From positions 37,145-101,144 of the forward strand of contig JAYQSH010000007.1 of assembly GCA_038146805.1 (NCBI GenBank): a DNA stretch of 64,000 bases, read 5' to 3'. Made by a program: the position numbers and the translations under genes. The DNA comes from CAIYXB01 sp038146805. GTDB taxonomy: Bacteria; Cyanobacteriota; Vampirovibrionia; LMEP-6097. Shown piece by piece: positions 42,732 through 50,717 of this stretch. The notes below the pieces were generated by a model, which was not told the origin of the DNA, did not search any database, and saw only the letters and a program-made list of their open reading frames with translations. The first letter of the stretch is position 1. Each line of letters begins with the position of its first letter.

Positions 42732-43844
42732 ATGACGACACAAATTGCAGAAAACATCTCTTCTGCTAGAGATGCTTATTCTAATAATACAACTGGCCAA
42801 GTTGAAAACATTGACTTGAGCTCAAATTCTGTCGCAAAAGAAACAATTGATAAAGCTAATATGCATCCTTTTGGAGATTTTGATAATGCTGAAATTCATA
42901 GCCCTATACAAATAAAAAAAGAAATAGAAAGATCTACTGATAAGCAAATTAATAGATCCAGGAGCCTTGGGCAATTATGGACAAAGGTAGACAACCTTAG
43001 TACTGCAGCAACGATATTGTCTAATGTAGGCGGAGCCTTTATGCAATTGTGTAATTTCCCTGATTCAGTAAAAAATTCATTTGCAAATATCATTAACAAT
43101 ATTTCTAATTTTAGTTTTATTCCGTACGGTCTTGATGGGATGAAACGTGCCTTTCTAGAAAATAAAAACCCATACATGTTTCTAGGTTTTATGTTAGAGA
43201 CATCAATGGTTTGGATGTCTGATTTAAAAAACAAATACCTTATCAGGGGTGCTGCAACAGGTACAGATCAAATTTGGGTTGCAACAGAAAATAAACTTGA
43301 AGAAAAGGATCCTATTCGTTTCAAAAATGGTAAATTTCAAACTTGGAAAGATGGTTTTATTGAAACGCCAAAAGCATGCATAGCAATGCTCAAGGATATA
43401 GTAAAAGATCCAATAAAAGTACTGACAACAATAGACAAAGAGAAAGGTAGCAAAGGTTACTATGCACTTTTGAGTAGTATGGGTAGTATTGCATCCACTT
43501 TAGGCTACTTCTTAACGGGAAATGAAAAAATATTTGGCACGATGAGAGATATCTCAGGTGTTCTTTTTGATTGGGAAATGCTATTCCATAAAAAATTAAT
43601 AGCTAAAGCTTCTGGTGCAATGTTTATTACAGAAAGTGTATTAGATTTTATGGCGAGGTTTATTAATCAAGATAACACAAGGCTTTTTGTTAATATGTTC
43701 TCACATGCTTTTGGCAGATTAGCATTGCAACTTTACAAAGCTTCAAATTCAGACGATCAGCAAGATAATTTCCTCACTTCTGTTTTCTACAACTCTACAC
43801 AAAATAAAAGAGTTAACAATAAAGCTACTTCACTTGCAGTGTAA
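42732..43844 (+). CDS. unknown protein with hydrophobic helices
   Basis: 370 residues, without an N-terminal signal peptide. Residues 1-75 are polar and probably disordered. From about 80 on there are several moderately hydrophobic helices (LSTAATILSNVGGAFMQL, NPYMFLGFMLETSMVWM, YALLSSMGSIASTLGYFL), which could embed in or associate with a membrane. The C-terminal 25 residues are polar. The ATG lies about 35 nt after a TACAAT box and has no Shine-Dalgarno. The 3' end overlaps the convergent coiled-coil gene by 20 nt. No family is recognised; it is part of the accessory block. Confidence 0.65.
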   Translation: MTTQIAENISSARDAYSNNTTGQVENIDLSSNSVAKETIDKANMHPFGDFDNAEIHSPIQIKKEIERSTDKQINRSRSLGQLWTKVDNLSTAATILSNVGGAFMQLCNFPDSVKNSFANIINNISNFSFIPYGLDGMKRAFLENKNPYMFLGFMLETSMVWMSDLKNKYLIRGAATGTDQIWVATENKLEEKDPIRFKNGKFQTWKDGFIETPKACIAMLKDIVKDPIKVLTTIDKEKGSKGYYALLSSMGSIASTLGYFLTGNEKIFGTMRDISGVLFDWEMLFHKKLIAKASGAMFITESVLDFMARFINQDNTRLFVNMFSHAFGRLALQLYKASNSDDQQDNFLTSVFYNSTQNKRVNNKATSLAV

Positions 43845-44289
43845 CAAATGGCTTATCGGGACAAGTTAACTTGAAGAACCTTTTTAGTTTTAAAGGAGAA
43901 AGTGAATTATCTGACTTAATTCTTGCTTTTGTATTTGCATATAATTTTTTTCTGTTAGACATGATGTCACGATGTTCTTTTTTTGCTTTGTTTAAAAAAA
44001 CTTTTTTATCTTTTTTAGAATATACATCAAGATTTTCGCCATCAAAATTTTCTATATTTTCAACTTCAGTTATAACTCTATTAATTAATTTCTGATCTCT
44101 ATTTGAGTCTATGTTCTTTTTGAACTCATTAAATTTATTTAGATAGCTTGAGATAGAATTATTTTCCAGTTCATCGATTTGATTAATTTCAGAAATCAAT
44201 TGCTCCTTTCTAGAAGATTTATCTTTTTTTTCAGCTTCTTTTTTATTTAATTCATTGATTATTTGTATTAATCTTTCATTGTGCTTCAT
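43825..44289 (-). CDS. coiled-coil protein of unknown function
   Basis: 154 residues from ATG 44289 (a GTG two codons upstream is an alternative). It is very charged and Lys/Glu/Asn-rich, with heptad-like segments (ERLIQIINELNKKEAEKK; NKFNEFKKNIDSNRDQ), no signal peptide and no hydrophobic helix. The C-terminal part is basic (KLKRFFKLTCPDKPF). It may bind a nucleic acid or be structural; there is no motif to decide. Convergent with the preceding unknown gene. Confidence 0.55.
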   Translation of the reverse strand: MKHNERLIQIINELNKKEAEKKDKSSRKEQLISEINQIDELENNSISSYLNKFNEFKKNIDSNRDQKLINRVITEVENIENFDGENLDVYSKKDKKVFLNKAKKEHRDIMSNRKKLYANTKARIKSDNSLSPLKLKRFFKLTCPDKPFVTLQVK

Positions 44290-44382
44290 ATACACTATAT
44301 TGACAAAGCAAGATTTAATTTAATTAGTACATTTATACTATTTAGCCTTGATCAAATAAAGCATTCAAGCTAGTTTCTTTAT

Positions 44383-44616
44383 ATGACTTGGAATATAACA
44401 AATGGCAAATTAGCTAAAGATTTCGTATTTGACAATTACGATCAGGCATTTAAATTTGTTTCAAAAATATCTACAGTTGCAAACAGACAAAATCATCATC
44501 CAGAAATTCATTTTGGCTGGGGCTTTGCAAATATAGAAATTTTCACACATGAAACAAACACGATTACAGATAAAGACTATGAACTTGCAAAAGCTATTGA
44601 CGAGCTTTTGCAGTAG
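44383..44616 (+). CDS. pterin-4a-carbinolamine dehydratase
   Basis: 77 residues, slightly shorter than the usual 95-105. The family core is clear: FKFVSKISTVANRQNHHPEI with the His-His-Pro of the active site, then FANIEIFTHETNTITDKDYELA. It dehydrates 4a-hydroxy-tetrahydropterins. No aromatic amino-acid hydroxylase is nearby. TAGTTT lies 6 nt before the ATG. The 3' end overlaps the convergent trpF by 23 nt. Confidence 0.88.
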   Translation: MTWNITNGKLAKDFVFDNYDQAFKFVSKISTVANRQNHHPEIHFGWGFANIEIFTHETNTITDKDYELAKAIDELLQ

Positions 44617-45229
44617 TAATAAGTTCTTTTATTAATGCATAAGACTTGCCGCCATTTTCATCTTCTATACCACTTGCTATATCTACAAATTTTATAAAAC
44701 CATCTGCAAGAATAGTGTGCAGATTAGTTTTATTAATACCTCCAGCAAGAATTAAATTTTCAAAAAGTTTTTCGTCAACATCATTTAAAAGATCCCAAGA
44801 AAAACTCTGACCAGTACCACCAAGTTCATTTTTGACCTTAGAATCTAACAAAATTTTATCAAACTTAGTGAGCTTAGAATCTCTTAAGCACAAAAGATCT
44901 TCATGAGCCGTAACGTGCAAAACTTTAAAAATTTTAAAATCTAACTTTAGTAAAATATTTTCTTCATTCTCATTTAAGTAACTTTGCAAATATTCGACTC
45001 CTAGTTCTTTTAAATTAAAGACAAAATCACTATCAAAATAGTTCATTAACACAACTATTTTTTTTCTTTTGTCTAAGGGTAAAGAATTTAAAATTTTTAA
45101 AATATCGTCTGCATGTACAAACCGTTTTGAGATTGAAATATTATTAAGTCCAATAAAATCAGCACCTGAATTTAGTGCAAAAACAATGTCATTGATATCT
45201 TTAAAACCACATAATTTAATTTTTGCCAT
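44594..45229 (-). CDS. trpF: phosphoribosylanthranilate isomerase
   Basis: 211 residues, a TIM barrel. It opens IKLCGFKDINDI (family: KICG, catalytic Cys), contains DFIGLNN followed by SKRFV, the catalytic Asp region KILLDSK, GGTGQSFSWDLL (phosphate loop), LAGGINKTN and VDIASGIE. It isomerises PRA to CdRP in tryptophan synthesis. It overlaps the rimM stop by 1 nt (TAATG), so it is translationally coupled to a ribosome-maturation gene, an unusual pairing. The other trp genes are not in the window. Confidence 0.92.
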   Translation of the reverse strand: MAKIKLCGFKDINDIVFALNSGADFIGLNNISISKRFVHADDILKILNSLPLDKRKKIVVLMNYFDSDFVFNLKELGVEYLQSYLNENEENILLKLDFKIFKVLHVTAHEDLLCLRDSKLTKFDKILLDSKVKNELGGTGQSFSWDLLNDVDEKLFENLILAGGINKTNLHTILADGFIKFVDIASGIEDENGGKSYALIKELITTAKARQ

Positions 45230-45735
45230 TATTGAGCCAACTCCAAAATCCCAGCCTCGAGCTTAACTTTAATATACCTATCTTTTTTGTTTATTTCAAG
45301 AATAAACTCATCAACAAAAGGTAATAATATTTCACGCTTACAATTCAAGCGCTCATTAGCTTTAATGCCAATGAGTTGTTGGTTAGAATCATAAAAATTT
45401 TCAACAAAACCAATCTCTTCATTTAAGTCATTGATTACAAGCATTTGCTTTAAATCCTCGATATAAATTTCAGAATCAGCTAATTCTTGATCAACAAAAG
45501 CACTAACATAACCAGAAAAATCTTCAACAGCGCTAAGACTATCGAAATCTTTTAATTTAACTAAAACAGCATTTTTATGAAGTCTACTATTTTCAATCAT
45601 ATAATTTTCACCATCAATAACAAGTTCATCTAGAGACTCAAAAAAACTTAAATCATCAATTAAAGGATATACCTTTATTTCACCTTTCAAACCATGAAAA
45701 CCAAAAATTTTTCCAACTATACGAAGCTCAGACAT
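45229..45735 (-). CDS. rimM: 16S rRNA-processing protein RimM
   Basis: 168 residues: an N-terminal RimM beta-barrel (LRIVGKIFGFHGLKGEIKVY) and a C-terminal PRC-barrel (EIYIEDLKQMLVIND then REILLPFVDEFILEI). It assists maturation of the 30S head. It starts immediately after the stop of the upstream acidic protein gene and overlaps trpF by one base; the usual partners rpsP, trmD and rplS are absent here. Confidence 0.92.
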   Translation of the reverse strand: MSELRIVGKIFGFHGLKGEIKVYPLIDDLSFFESLDELVIDGENYMIENSRLHKNAVLVKLKDFDSLSAVEDFSGYVSAFVDQELADSEIYIEDLKQMLVINDLNEEIGFVENFYDSNQQLIGIKANERLNCKREILLPFVDEFILEINKKDRYIKVKLEAGILELAQ

Positions 45736-46914
45736 TTATAAAATATTTGAATCCTTATCATCAATTAAATCATTAAAAGCAATTGTATCTAAAATTGCTT
45801 TTATAACAAGTATCATATTTGCGTTCAACTTACCTTTACTATTTATCTTTAAAACTCTATCTTTAATTTCAAGCGGAACTGGTGTTTTCCAAAGAAAATT
45901 TTCAAATTCAATATTATCCAATTCACCAAAAAGACAATCGTCAATTGCCATCTCAATGGGTATTGAAAGTTCCGAAGACTTTAAATCTCCACGAATAAAA
46001 ACCCTTAGTTCTTTAGACTTTCTTAAAAACCTCAATAAAATATGGATTTTATTATAGTTAAGAGTAAGAATAGATAATGAAATTTCATCGTAGGCTTGTT
46101 CAGGATTTTCTGCTTCGTCATCATCATCTGAATCTTCTTTGTCAGCAAGATCTTCATAAAACTCCTCTTCATCTGCATTAAACCTTGCGTCAATATCCTT
46201 TAGTGTATATGGCAAAGGAAACGGCAAATAAAGTTGCAATATTTGAATTAATGGATTATCAGTTTTAGTGAAACTTTGAAGAATTGATTGCATAAATTCG
46301 TATAAGTATTGGTCTTCTGCAAGTAACTCTGCTTTTATCTCCAAATAATCTATAATGGTTTGTCTATCTTGATTAAAAATGCCTGAATCAATATCTAAAA
46401 GCTCGGCTATACAATTAGATTGAAAACTCTTTATATAGTCTTGCATCAATTTTTCTCCATAAAGTTTATTCAAATTGGCATCACTGCTATCGCCTAAACT
46501 TAATGTAAGCCTATCTTTGTTAGAAATTCCTGGATCATTAAAAGGATTTAGCCTTCCCGGAATAGTTGGTTTAACTTTTTTAGGATTAATAGCATAGCCC
46601 TTTGGTGCAAGCTTTACTCTTAAAGAGGGTTCAGGAGGTGCTTTTTTTTCTTTGTTTTTTTCAGGAAGTTTTTTGTTAGCGTCTTTTAGAGCTTCATACA
46701 AAATTGGATTTGAGTGTCGAATTTCGTAATCTAATTGTTTACCATTTTCAGAATTATTTTTTTTGATTTCATTTAAAACTAATTCAGATTGAGAATTAGC
46801 AGAATTTTTATAGCCTGAGTTAGGTAAATTACTATTAGCTTTTGCCGCAGAAGAAGACCCAGCTTTATTTGCGCCAAAGTCGTTATTTGAATTAATTTTT
46901 GATGAATCAGTCAT
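45736..46914 (-). CDS. unknown acidic protein with a disordered N-terminus
   Basis: 392 residues. Residues 1-60 are Asn/Ser-rich and disordered; about 85-130 is Lys/Pro-rich; from 150 on there are helices, with an acidic patch DKEDSDDDDEAENPEQ at about 265-280. No signal peptide or membrane segment. TATAAA lies 5 nt before the ATG on this strand. It is the first gene of a unit with rimM and trpF and divergent from the low-complexity operon, 84 bp apart. Composition resembles the proteins of that operon, so it may work with them; this is inference. Confidence 0.6.
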   Translation of the reverse strand: MTDSSKINSNNDFGANKAGSSSAAKANSNLPNSGYKNSANSQSELVLNEIKKNNSENGKQLDYEIRHSNPILYEALKDANKKLPEKNKEKKAPPEPSLRVKLAPKGYAINPKKVKPTIPGRLNPFNDPGISNKDRLTLSLGDSSDANLNKLYGEKLMQDYIKSFQSNCIAELLDIDSGIFNQDRQTIIDYLEIKAELLAEDQYLYEFMQSILQSFTKTDNPLIQILQLYLPFPLPYTLKDIDARFNADEEEFYEDLADKEDSDDDDEAENPEQAYDEISLSILTLNYNKIHILLRFLRKSKELRVFIRGDLKSSELSIPIEMAIDDCLFGELDNIEFENFLWKTPVPLEIKDRVLKINSKGKLNANMILVIKAILDTIAFNDLIDDKDSNIL

Positions 46915-46959
46915 CTTTATTTATATTATTCCATTAAAAATATGAAAAAAACAACTCGA

Positions 46960-46976
46960 CTTAACTAGTTCTTAAT
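46960..46976 (+). promoter_or_regulatory. CTTAAC-N5-CTTAAT direct repeat
   Basis: CTTAAC (46960-46965) and CTTAAT (46971-46976), 11-nt period, spacer TAGTT. TATAAG at 46988-46993 follows, and the GTG start comes 5 nt later. The arrangement matches the sites at 13.03 and 30.36 kb. Confidence 0.45.
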
Positions 46977-46998
46977 AAAATTATGGTTATAAGAATAT

Positions 46999-47781
46999 GT
47001 GTCATGTATAAAAAAATCAATTCAAGTATCCACAAATACTGCAGGAAATACTAATGCTGCGGCTAAAGACACGACCAAGAATAAAACTAACAAATTAATT
47101 AACCCAAACGATTTACTAGGTGATAATGCAGATTTTAGTACAGATGAAGGCAATCAGCCTCAACAAACTACAACAAGAGTTAATACAAGAAAAAAAGCAG
47201 AACAAGCAACAACAGTAAGCTCTAAAGACAGATTAAATAATTTCTACAAAGAAGCACAAAAAAAACTACAAGATTTCGATAGTGACATTCAAAGCAAAAT
47301 AGCCTCAGCCCAAGCGAGTAATGGATTTGGTAGAAACAACCAAGCATTTCCACCACCAGGTGGAGGAGCTACGCCTAAAATGCCAAGCATAGGTGGCGGC
47401 GGTGGAGCTAGCCCAAGCAAAGGCGCAAGTACACAAAATGCAAACCAATTAGCAGAACTTAAAAAACAATTACAAGAGAATAATAAAAAAAGTCAAGAAA
47501 AAATTGAAGGATTAGAAAAAGAATTAGAAGAAGCAAGAAAAAATAACCAGCAAACTATTAATAATGTAAATGATTCTACAGAAAATCAGAATAATAATAA
47601 AACAGAAGAACCAACAACAACAGAAGAAGCAACCACAGAAGCAACAACAATAGAAGAAGCAACAACAACAGAAGAAGCAACAACAGAACCAACAACAACA
47701 GAAGAACCAACAACAACAGAAGAAGCAACAACAGAACCAACAACAGAAGAACCAGCAGAAGAAGAACCAGCAGCAGAATAA
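46999..47781 (+). CDS. low-complexity coiled-coil protein with a Thr/Glu repeat tail
   Basis: 260 residues from GTG 46999, with TATAAG only 5 nt upstream. Regions: a polar N-terminus rich in Thr/Asn/Lys (1-70), a short helix (KDRLNNFYKEAQKKLQDFD), a Pro/Gly-rich linker (FPPPGGGATPKMP ... GGGGGA), a coiled coil (LAELKKQLQENNKKSQEKI, about 153-185), and a tail built from TTTEEATTEP-type units (about 205-255) that would be flexible. No signal peptide. It is the first gene of a co-oriented series with similar composition. The tail is encoded by an AACAACAGAAGA-like tandem array prone to in-frame length change. Confidence 0.65.
   Translation: MSCIKKSIQVSTNTAGNTNAAAKDTTKNKTNKLINPNDLLGDNADFSTDEGNQPQQTTTRVNTRKKAEQATTVSSKDRLNNFYKEAQKKLQDFDSDIQSKIASAQASNGFGRNNQAFPPPGGGATPKMPSIGGGGGASPSKGASTQNANQLAELKKQLQENNKKSQEKIEGLEKELEEARKNNQQTINNVNDSTENQNNNKTEEPTTTEEATTEATTIEEATTTEEATTEPTTTEEPTTTEEATTEPTTEEPAEEEPAAE
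47597..47779 (+). repeat. in-frame Thr/Glu-coding tandem array
   Basis: About 180 bp of imperfect 12-15 nt units resembling ACAACAACAGAAGAAGC, all multiples of three, within the 3' end of the preceding gene. The long Leu/Cys ORFs on the opposite strand are shadows of this array. Copy number could vary by slippage without breaking the frame. Confidence 0.7.
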
Positions 47782-47831
47782 AATCAAGTATTCCTCTACA
47801 AACCACAAAAACCTAATTATTTTTGTAAATC

Positions 47832-47848
47832 CTTAACCAAGCCTTAAA
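47832..47848 (+). promoter_or_regulatory. CTTAAC-N5-CTTAAA direct repeat
   Basis: CTTAAC (47832-47837) and CTTAAA (47843-47848), 11-nt period. TATAAG at 47869-47874 follows, 10 nt before the ATG of the next gene. This suggests the next gene has its own promoter under the same control as the one at 47.0 kb. Confidence 0.4.
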
Positions 47849-47884
47849 AGAACTATGTAACTTTTACATATAAGGTATTAGACT

Positions 47885-48532
47885 ATGGCAATAGAAAGAC
47901 AAGAACCTAAACTGGCTATAAAAAAAGGAACTAAACCAATAAAAAGTTCTATCAAAAAAGTTGCTCGTTCGGCAGAAACAGCAGATGCTAGTACAACAGC
48001 TACAACAAATGAAGATTCTGGTTCATTGTATACAAAAGCCGATGATACAAATACCACTTGGAAGCCAGGAGAGCCAGTTTCAGAGGGCGCCGCAGAAGCT
48101 GGTTTACAAGCAACGCAAAAATTATATGAAAGTTATTATGGCTATAAAAAAGCTGAGCTAGATTACGAAAGAGGAATTAGAAATGATCAAATGCAATGGC
48201 AAAGACAAATGCAGCAAGATTATATGGATCAACAGCAACAACAAATGATGACCGCAGCATTACTTTCTGGAATAACCCCTCTATTTGGAGCTTTGAATCA
48301 ATTGTCTAAATCTGGAGGATCAAGTGGTGGTGGCTCATCGGGCAATAATAATGTTGCCAAACTTAGCGACAAAGAAAAAGAGAAAGCAAACAATAATGAA
48401 ACAAGATTTCAAAAACCAGAAAAACAAGCTCCAAGAGCACAAAATACATCAGAAGAACCAATTGTAACAGATTTAGAGAGTGATGAAAACACAGTAGAAA
48501 TACTAGCAACAGGAGGGACTCAATATGCCTAA
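47885..48532 (+). CDS. unknown Gln/Ser-rich helical protein with one hydrophobic segment
   Basis: 215 residues. After a polar N-terminus (1-75), a helix (LQATQKLYESYYGYKKAELD, then QMQWQRQMQQDYMDQQQQQ) leads into a hydrophobic stretch MMTAALLSGITPLFGAL (about 120-137), then a Gly/Ser linker and an acidic tail. This helix-hydrophobic-tail layout recurs in the next gene. There is no signal peptide; the hydrophobic segment could be a membrane insertion or an assembly helix. It overlaps the next gene by 8 nt. No family is recognised. Confidence 0.65.
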   Translation: MAIERQEPKLAIKKGTKPIKSSIKKVARSAETADASTTATTNEDSGSLYTKADDTNTTWKPGEPVSEGAAEAGLQATQKLYESYYGYKKAELDYERGIRNDQMQWQRQMQQDYMDQQQQQMMTAALLSGITPLFGALNQLSKSGGSSGGGSSGNNNVAKLSDKEKEKANNNETRFQKPEKQAPRAQNTSEEPIVTDLESDENTVEILATGGTQYA

Positions 48533-49027
48533 AGTACCGCAACCGTCAATAGCAAAAAGTATTTCAACTGCAAAAAATCAACTTGACGGTAAGGTTGATA
48601 TTAAAAGTAATACAGGAATAGCCAACGCTGTTTCGGCAATTAAAGGACAAGAAGAAAGCACAGCTATCTTAGAGGCTATTTTAAACTTTGATATAACACA
48701 CGCAGAAGAATTTGCACAAAGAGAATTAAATGATTACATGAGATGGTGGGATAAAATGGCTCAAAAAAATTGGGCAGCAAAATTTGATATGCAACAATCA
48801 TATCAAAATAGTGCAAGAACAGCTTCTATTGTAACAGCAGGCATTATTGGATTAGGCAATGCTATTGCTGGACTTGCTCAAAAAAATACTAAAGAAGAAA
48901 ATAAAAAAGAAGAAAAAAAAGAAACTGAGCCACACAAGAACAAAGAGAACAAAGACTAATAGCTCAAAACGAAAACCAAGAAGCTAACTTTGGAGTGCAG
49001 GAAAAAGAAGACCAAGTTTTCTCATAA
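48525..49027 (+). CDS. unknown helical protein with one hydrophobic segment, frame broken near its 3' end
   Basis: The start ATG has AGGAGG (48511-48516) 8 nt upstream. The helical part (FAQRELNDYMRWWDKMAQKN, DMQQSYQNSARTA) precedes a hydrophobic stretch SIVTAGIIGLGNAIAGLA (about 106-123), paralleling the previous protein. As written the frame stops at 48959 (144 residues). The +2 frame continues naturally as ATQEQREQRLIAQNENQEAN then FGVQEKEDQVFS to TAA 49025-49027. One missing base near 48927 (GAG where GAAG would fit) explains it, restoring about 167 residues. Confidence 0.55.
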
Positions 49028-49042
49028 TAAAAGGAGCAAATC

Positions 49043-49114
49043 ATGACTTCAATAAACAATGAAAAAAAATTGACACAAATTCAAGAACAAAAAAAACGCC
49101 AAGAAATTTTTTAG
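49043..49114 (+). CDS. very short ORF with a strong ribosome site
   Basis: 23 codons (MTSINNEKKLTQIQEQKK...) starting 8 nt after AAGGAG. The leader ATAATAAAAGGAGCAAAT is repeated almost exactly before the next short ORF. It may be a true microprotein or a frame-broken remnant of a longer charged protein. Evidence is the ribosome site only. Confidence 0.35.
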   Translation: MTSINNEKKLTQIQEQKKRQEIF

Positions 49115-49136
49115 CTTATAATAAAAGGAGCAAATA

Positions 49137-49269
49137 ATGAAACTAAAACACAATAAAAAAATTAACACACAAAAAACTTCAGAAAAACAAAGCAAATAAA
49201 GAAAAAGAAGAAGAAGAAACCACTGATTCAGTACTAGAGGCATGGACAAAAAAGGATGCAACAGTTTAA
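49137..49269 (+). pseudogene. short charged ORF, frame broken
   Basis: ATG 49137 follows the repeated leader with AAGGAG. As written it stops at 49199 after 20 codons. In another frame the text continues as NKANKEKEEEETTDSVLEAW then TKKDATV to TAA 49267-49269, just before the ribosome site of the next gene. One missing or extra base near 49185 explains this; restored length is about 44 residues. Function is unknown. Confidence 0.35.
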
Positions 49270-49278
49270 AGGAAAAAG

Positions 49279-50675
49279 ATGAATATATCTAGACCAAGTC
49301 AAATATCTAGTTCAGGTTCGAGTTCAATCAAATCTGCAATTGCAAACGTATCTGGTTCAGCAAATAATGCATCTGCTAATTCAGGAGCTACGTCTTCAAC
49401 AAGAGGAGAAGGCGGTTCATTTGTAAAAGCATATAGTGACTGGATTCATAAGACACCGCTTACAGGCTGGTTTGATTCTTTATCAAGACCACCTTCAGGA
49501 GTCCAAGCACCAAGCATTGGAATACCGCCTTCTAATCCAAATTTCACACCTCAAGTTGGTGACGGTCAATTTGCATCAGCAAAACCTGCCGCACCCGTAA
49601 GAGCAACACCAAAAGTTGACACAAGCTCAAACCCTCACATAAAAGCATTTTTACAAAGTATTTTAAATGACAGAGCAAATGGCGGAGTAACAAGAGATGA
49701 TCAAGGAAAAATCACGGATGTTCAAAAAGAAAATCTTGATGAAAGAACAAAAAAAGAAATAGACAAATTTGCACAAGACTTAAAAGACTCTGCTGAACAA
49801 TTAAACAATGAAATAGATACATTTTCTAAAAATATTCAAAGATGGTGAAAAAGACAATGAATTAAAAGAAATTTTAAACGAAGTAAAAGAAGGACTCGCC
49901 GAAGATAACAAACCAAAAGCAGGTGAAGACAACTATAACCCACAAAAACTTTTTGACTCTGCTGAGAAACTGAAAGAATGGATGGAGAATAATCCAGAAC
50001 GAAGCAAAAGAATATGGAGAAAATCTCACTGATTTAACAGCGAACTTAGATAAAGTAGTACAACAAGCTCAAAAACAAATAGCACTTTATGAAAATAATC
50101 CAGCTACTGTCTTAAGAGCGGCAGATCAAACTGGAGCACTTGCCCAAGAGACAGCCGAAAAACTAAAAACAGAAGATAGTGAAAAACCAGAAGAATTAAA
50201 GGCATTTGAAAAACAAGTTGATGCAACAATGCAAAAAATTAACGTTGGCAAGGATGGCAACGAGGATGGCAAATTTAATATAACTGAAGCTCAAGAGAGT
50301 CTGGATAAATTAAATGAAGCCTATGAGGCTCTTCCAGATGACAAGCGAGCAGAACTTCAAGAAAGTTTTGATAAAGTAAGAGAATTATCACAGGTAACTA
50401 TAGAAGGACATAAATTAGCAACAGAAATGGAGCCTAGTGATTCAGAATATGAAAATAAAGCTCGTGAGTATGTAATTGATTTTAATAGTGTTTCAGGCTT
50501 AAGCGATGAAGAAAAAAAAGAAATCGTTACTGAAGCAGTTGGCGGCGAAGATAAACTTAATGAACTATTAGAATCTCAGGAAGATAGCACAACAGAAGAA
50601 AGCGAAGATATAAGAAATCTTCTTGCAGAAATTACATTTGAAGAAGAGGAAGATCAAGAACAAGATCCTAGATGA
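49279..50675 (+). CDS. unknown EF-hand protein, frame broken at two points
   Basis: Three frames join into one protein of about 465 residues. Frame 1 (49279-49848) has a Ser/Asn-rich N-terminus, a WIHKTPLTGWFDSLSRPPSG segment and helices. Near 49840 it shifts to KDGEKDNELKEILNEVKEGL, which shifts again near 50000 to EAKEYGENLTDLTANLDK and runs to 50675. The last part contains a canonical EF-hand loop, DGNEDGKFNITE (50253-50288), with Ca ligands at positions 1, 3, 5 and 12, in a helical context. There is no signal peptide, so export by a non-Sec route or cytoplasmic Ca sensing are both possible. It ends the accessory operon. Confidence 0.55.
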
Positions 50676-50717
50676 AAATACTTAAGCGAATACTTTAAAT
50701 ACAGTTAACAAAAAAAT

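Noticed and set aside
41508..43859. 13-nt match (AATGGCTTATCGG) between 41508-41520 and 43847-43859
   Set aside because: Short, and one copy is inside a coding region; not enough to call a repeat family.
47524..47808. Leu-, Cys- and Phe-rich ORFs on the minus strand
   Set aside because: They are antisense readings of the Thr/Glu-coding tandem array; composition is an artefact of the repeat.
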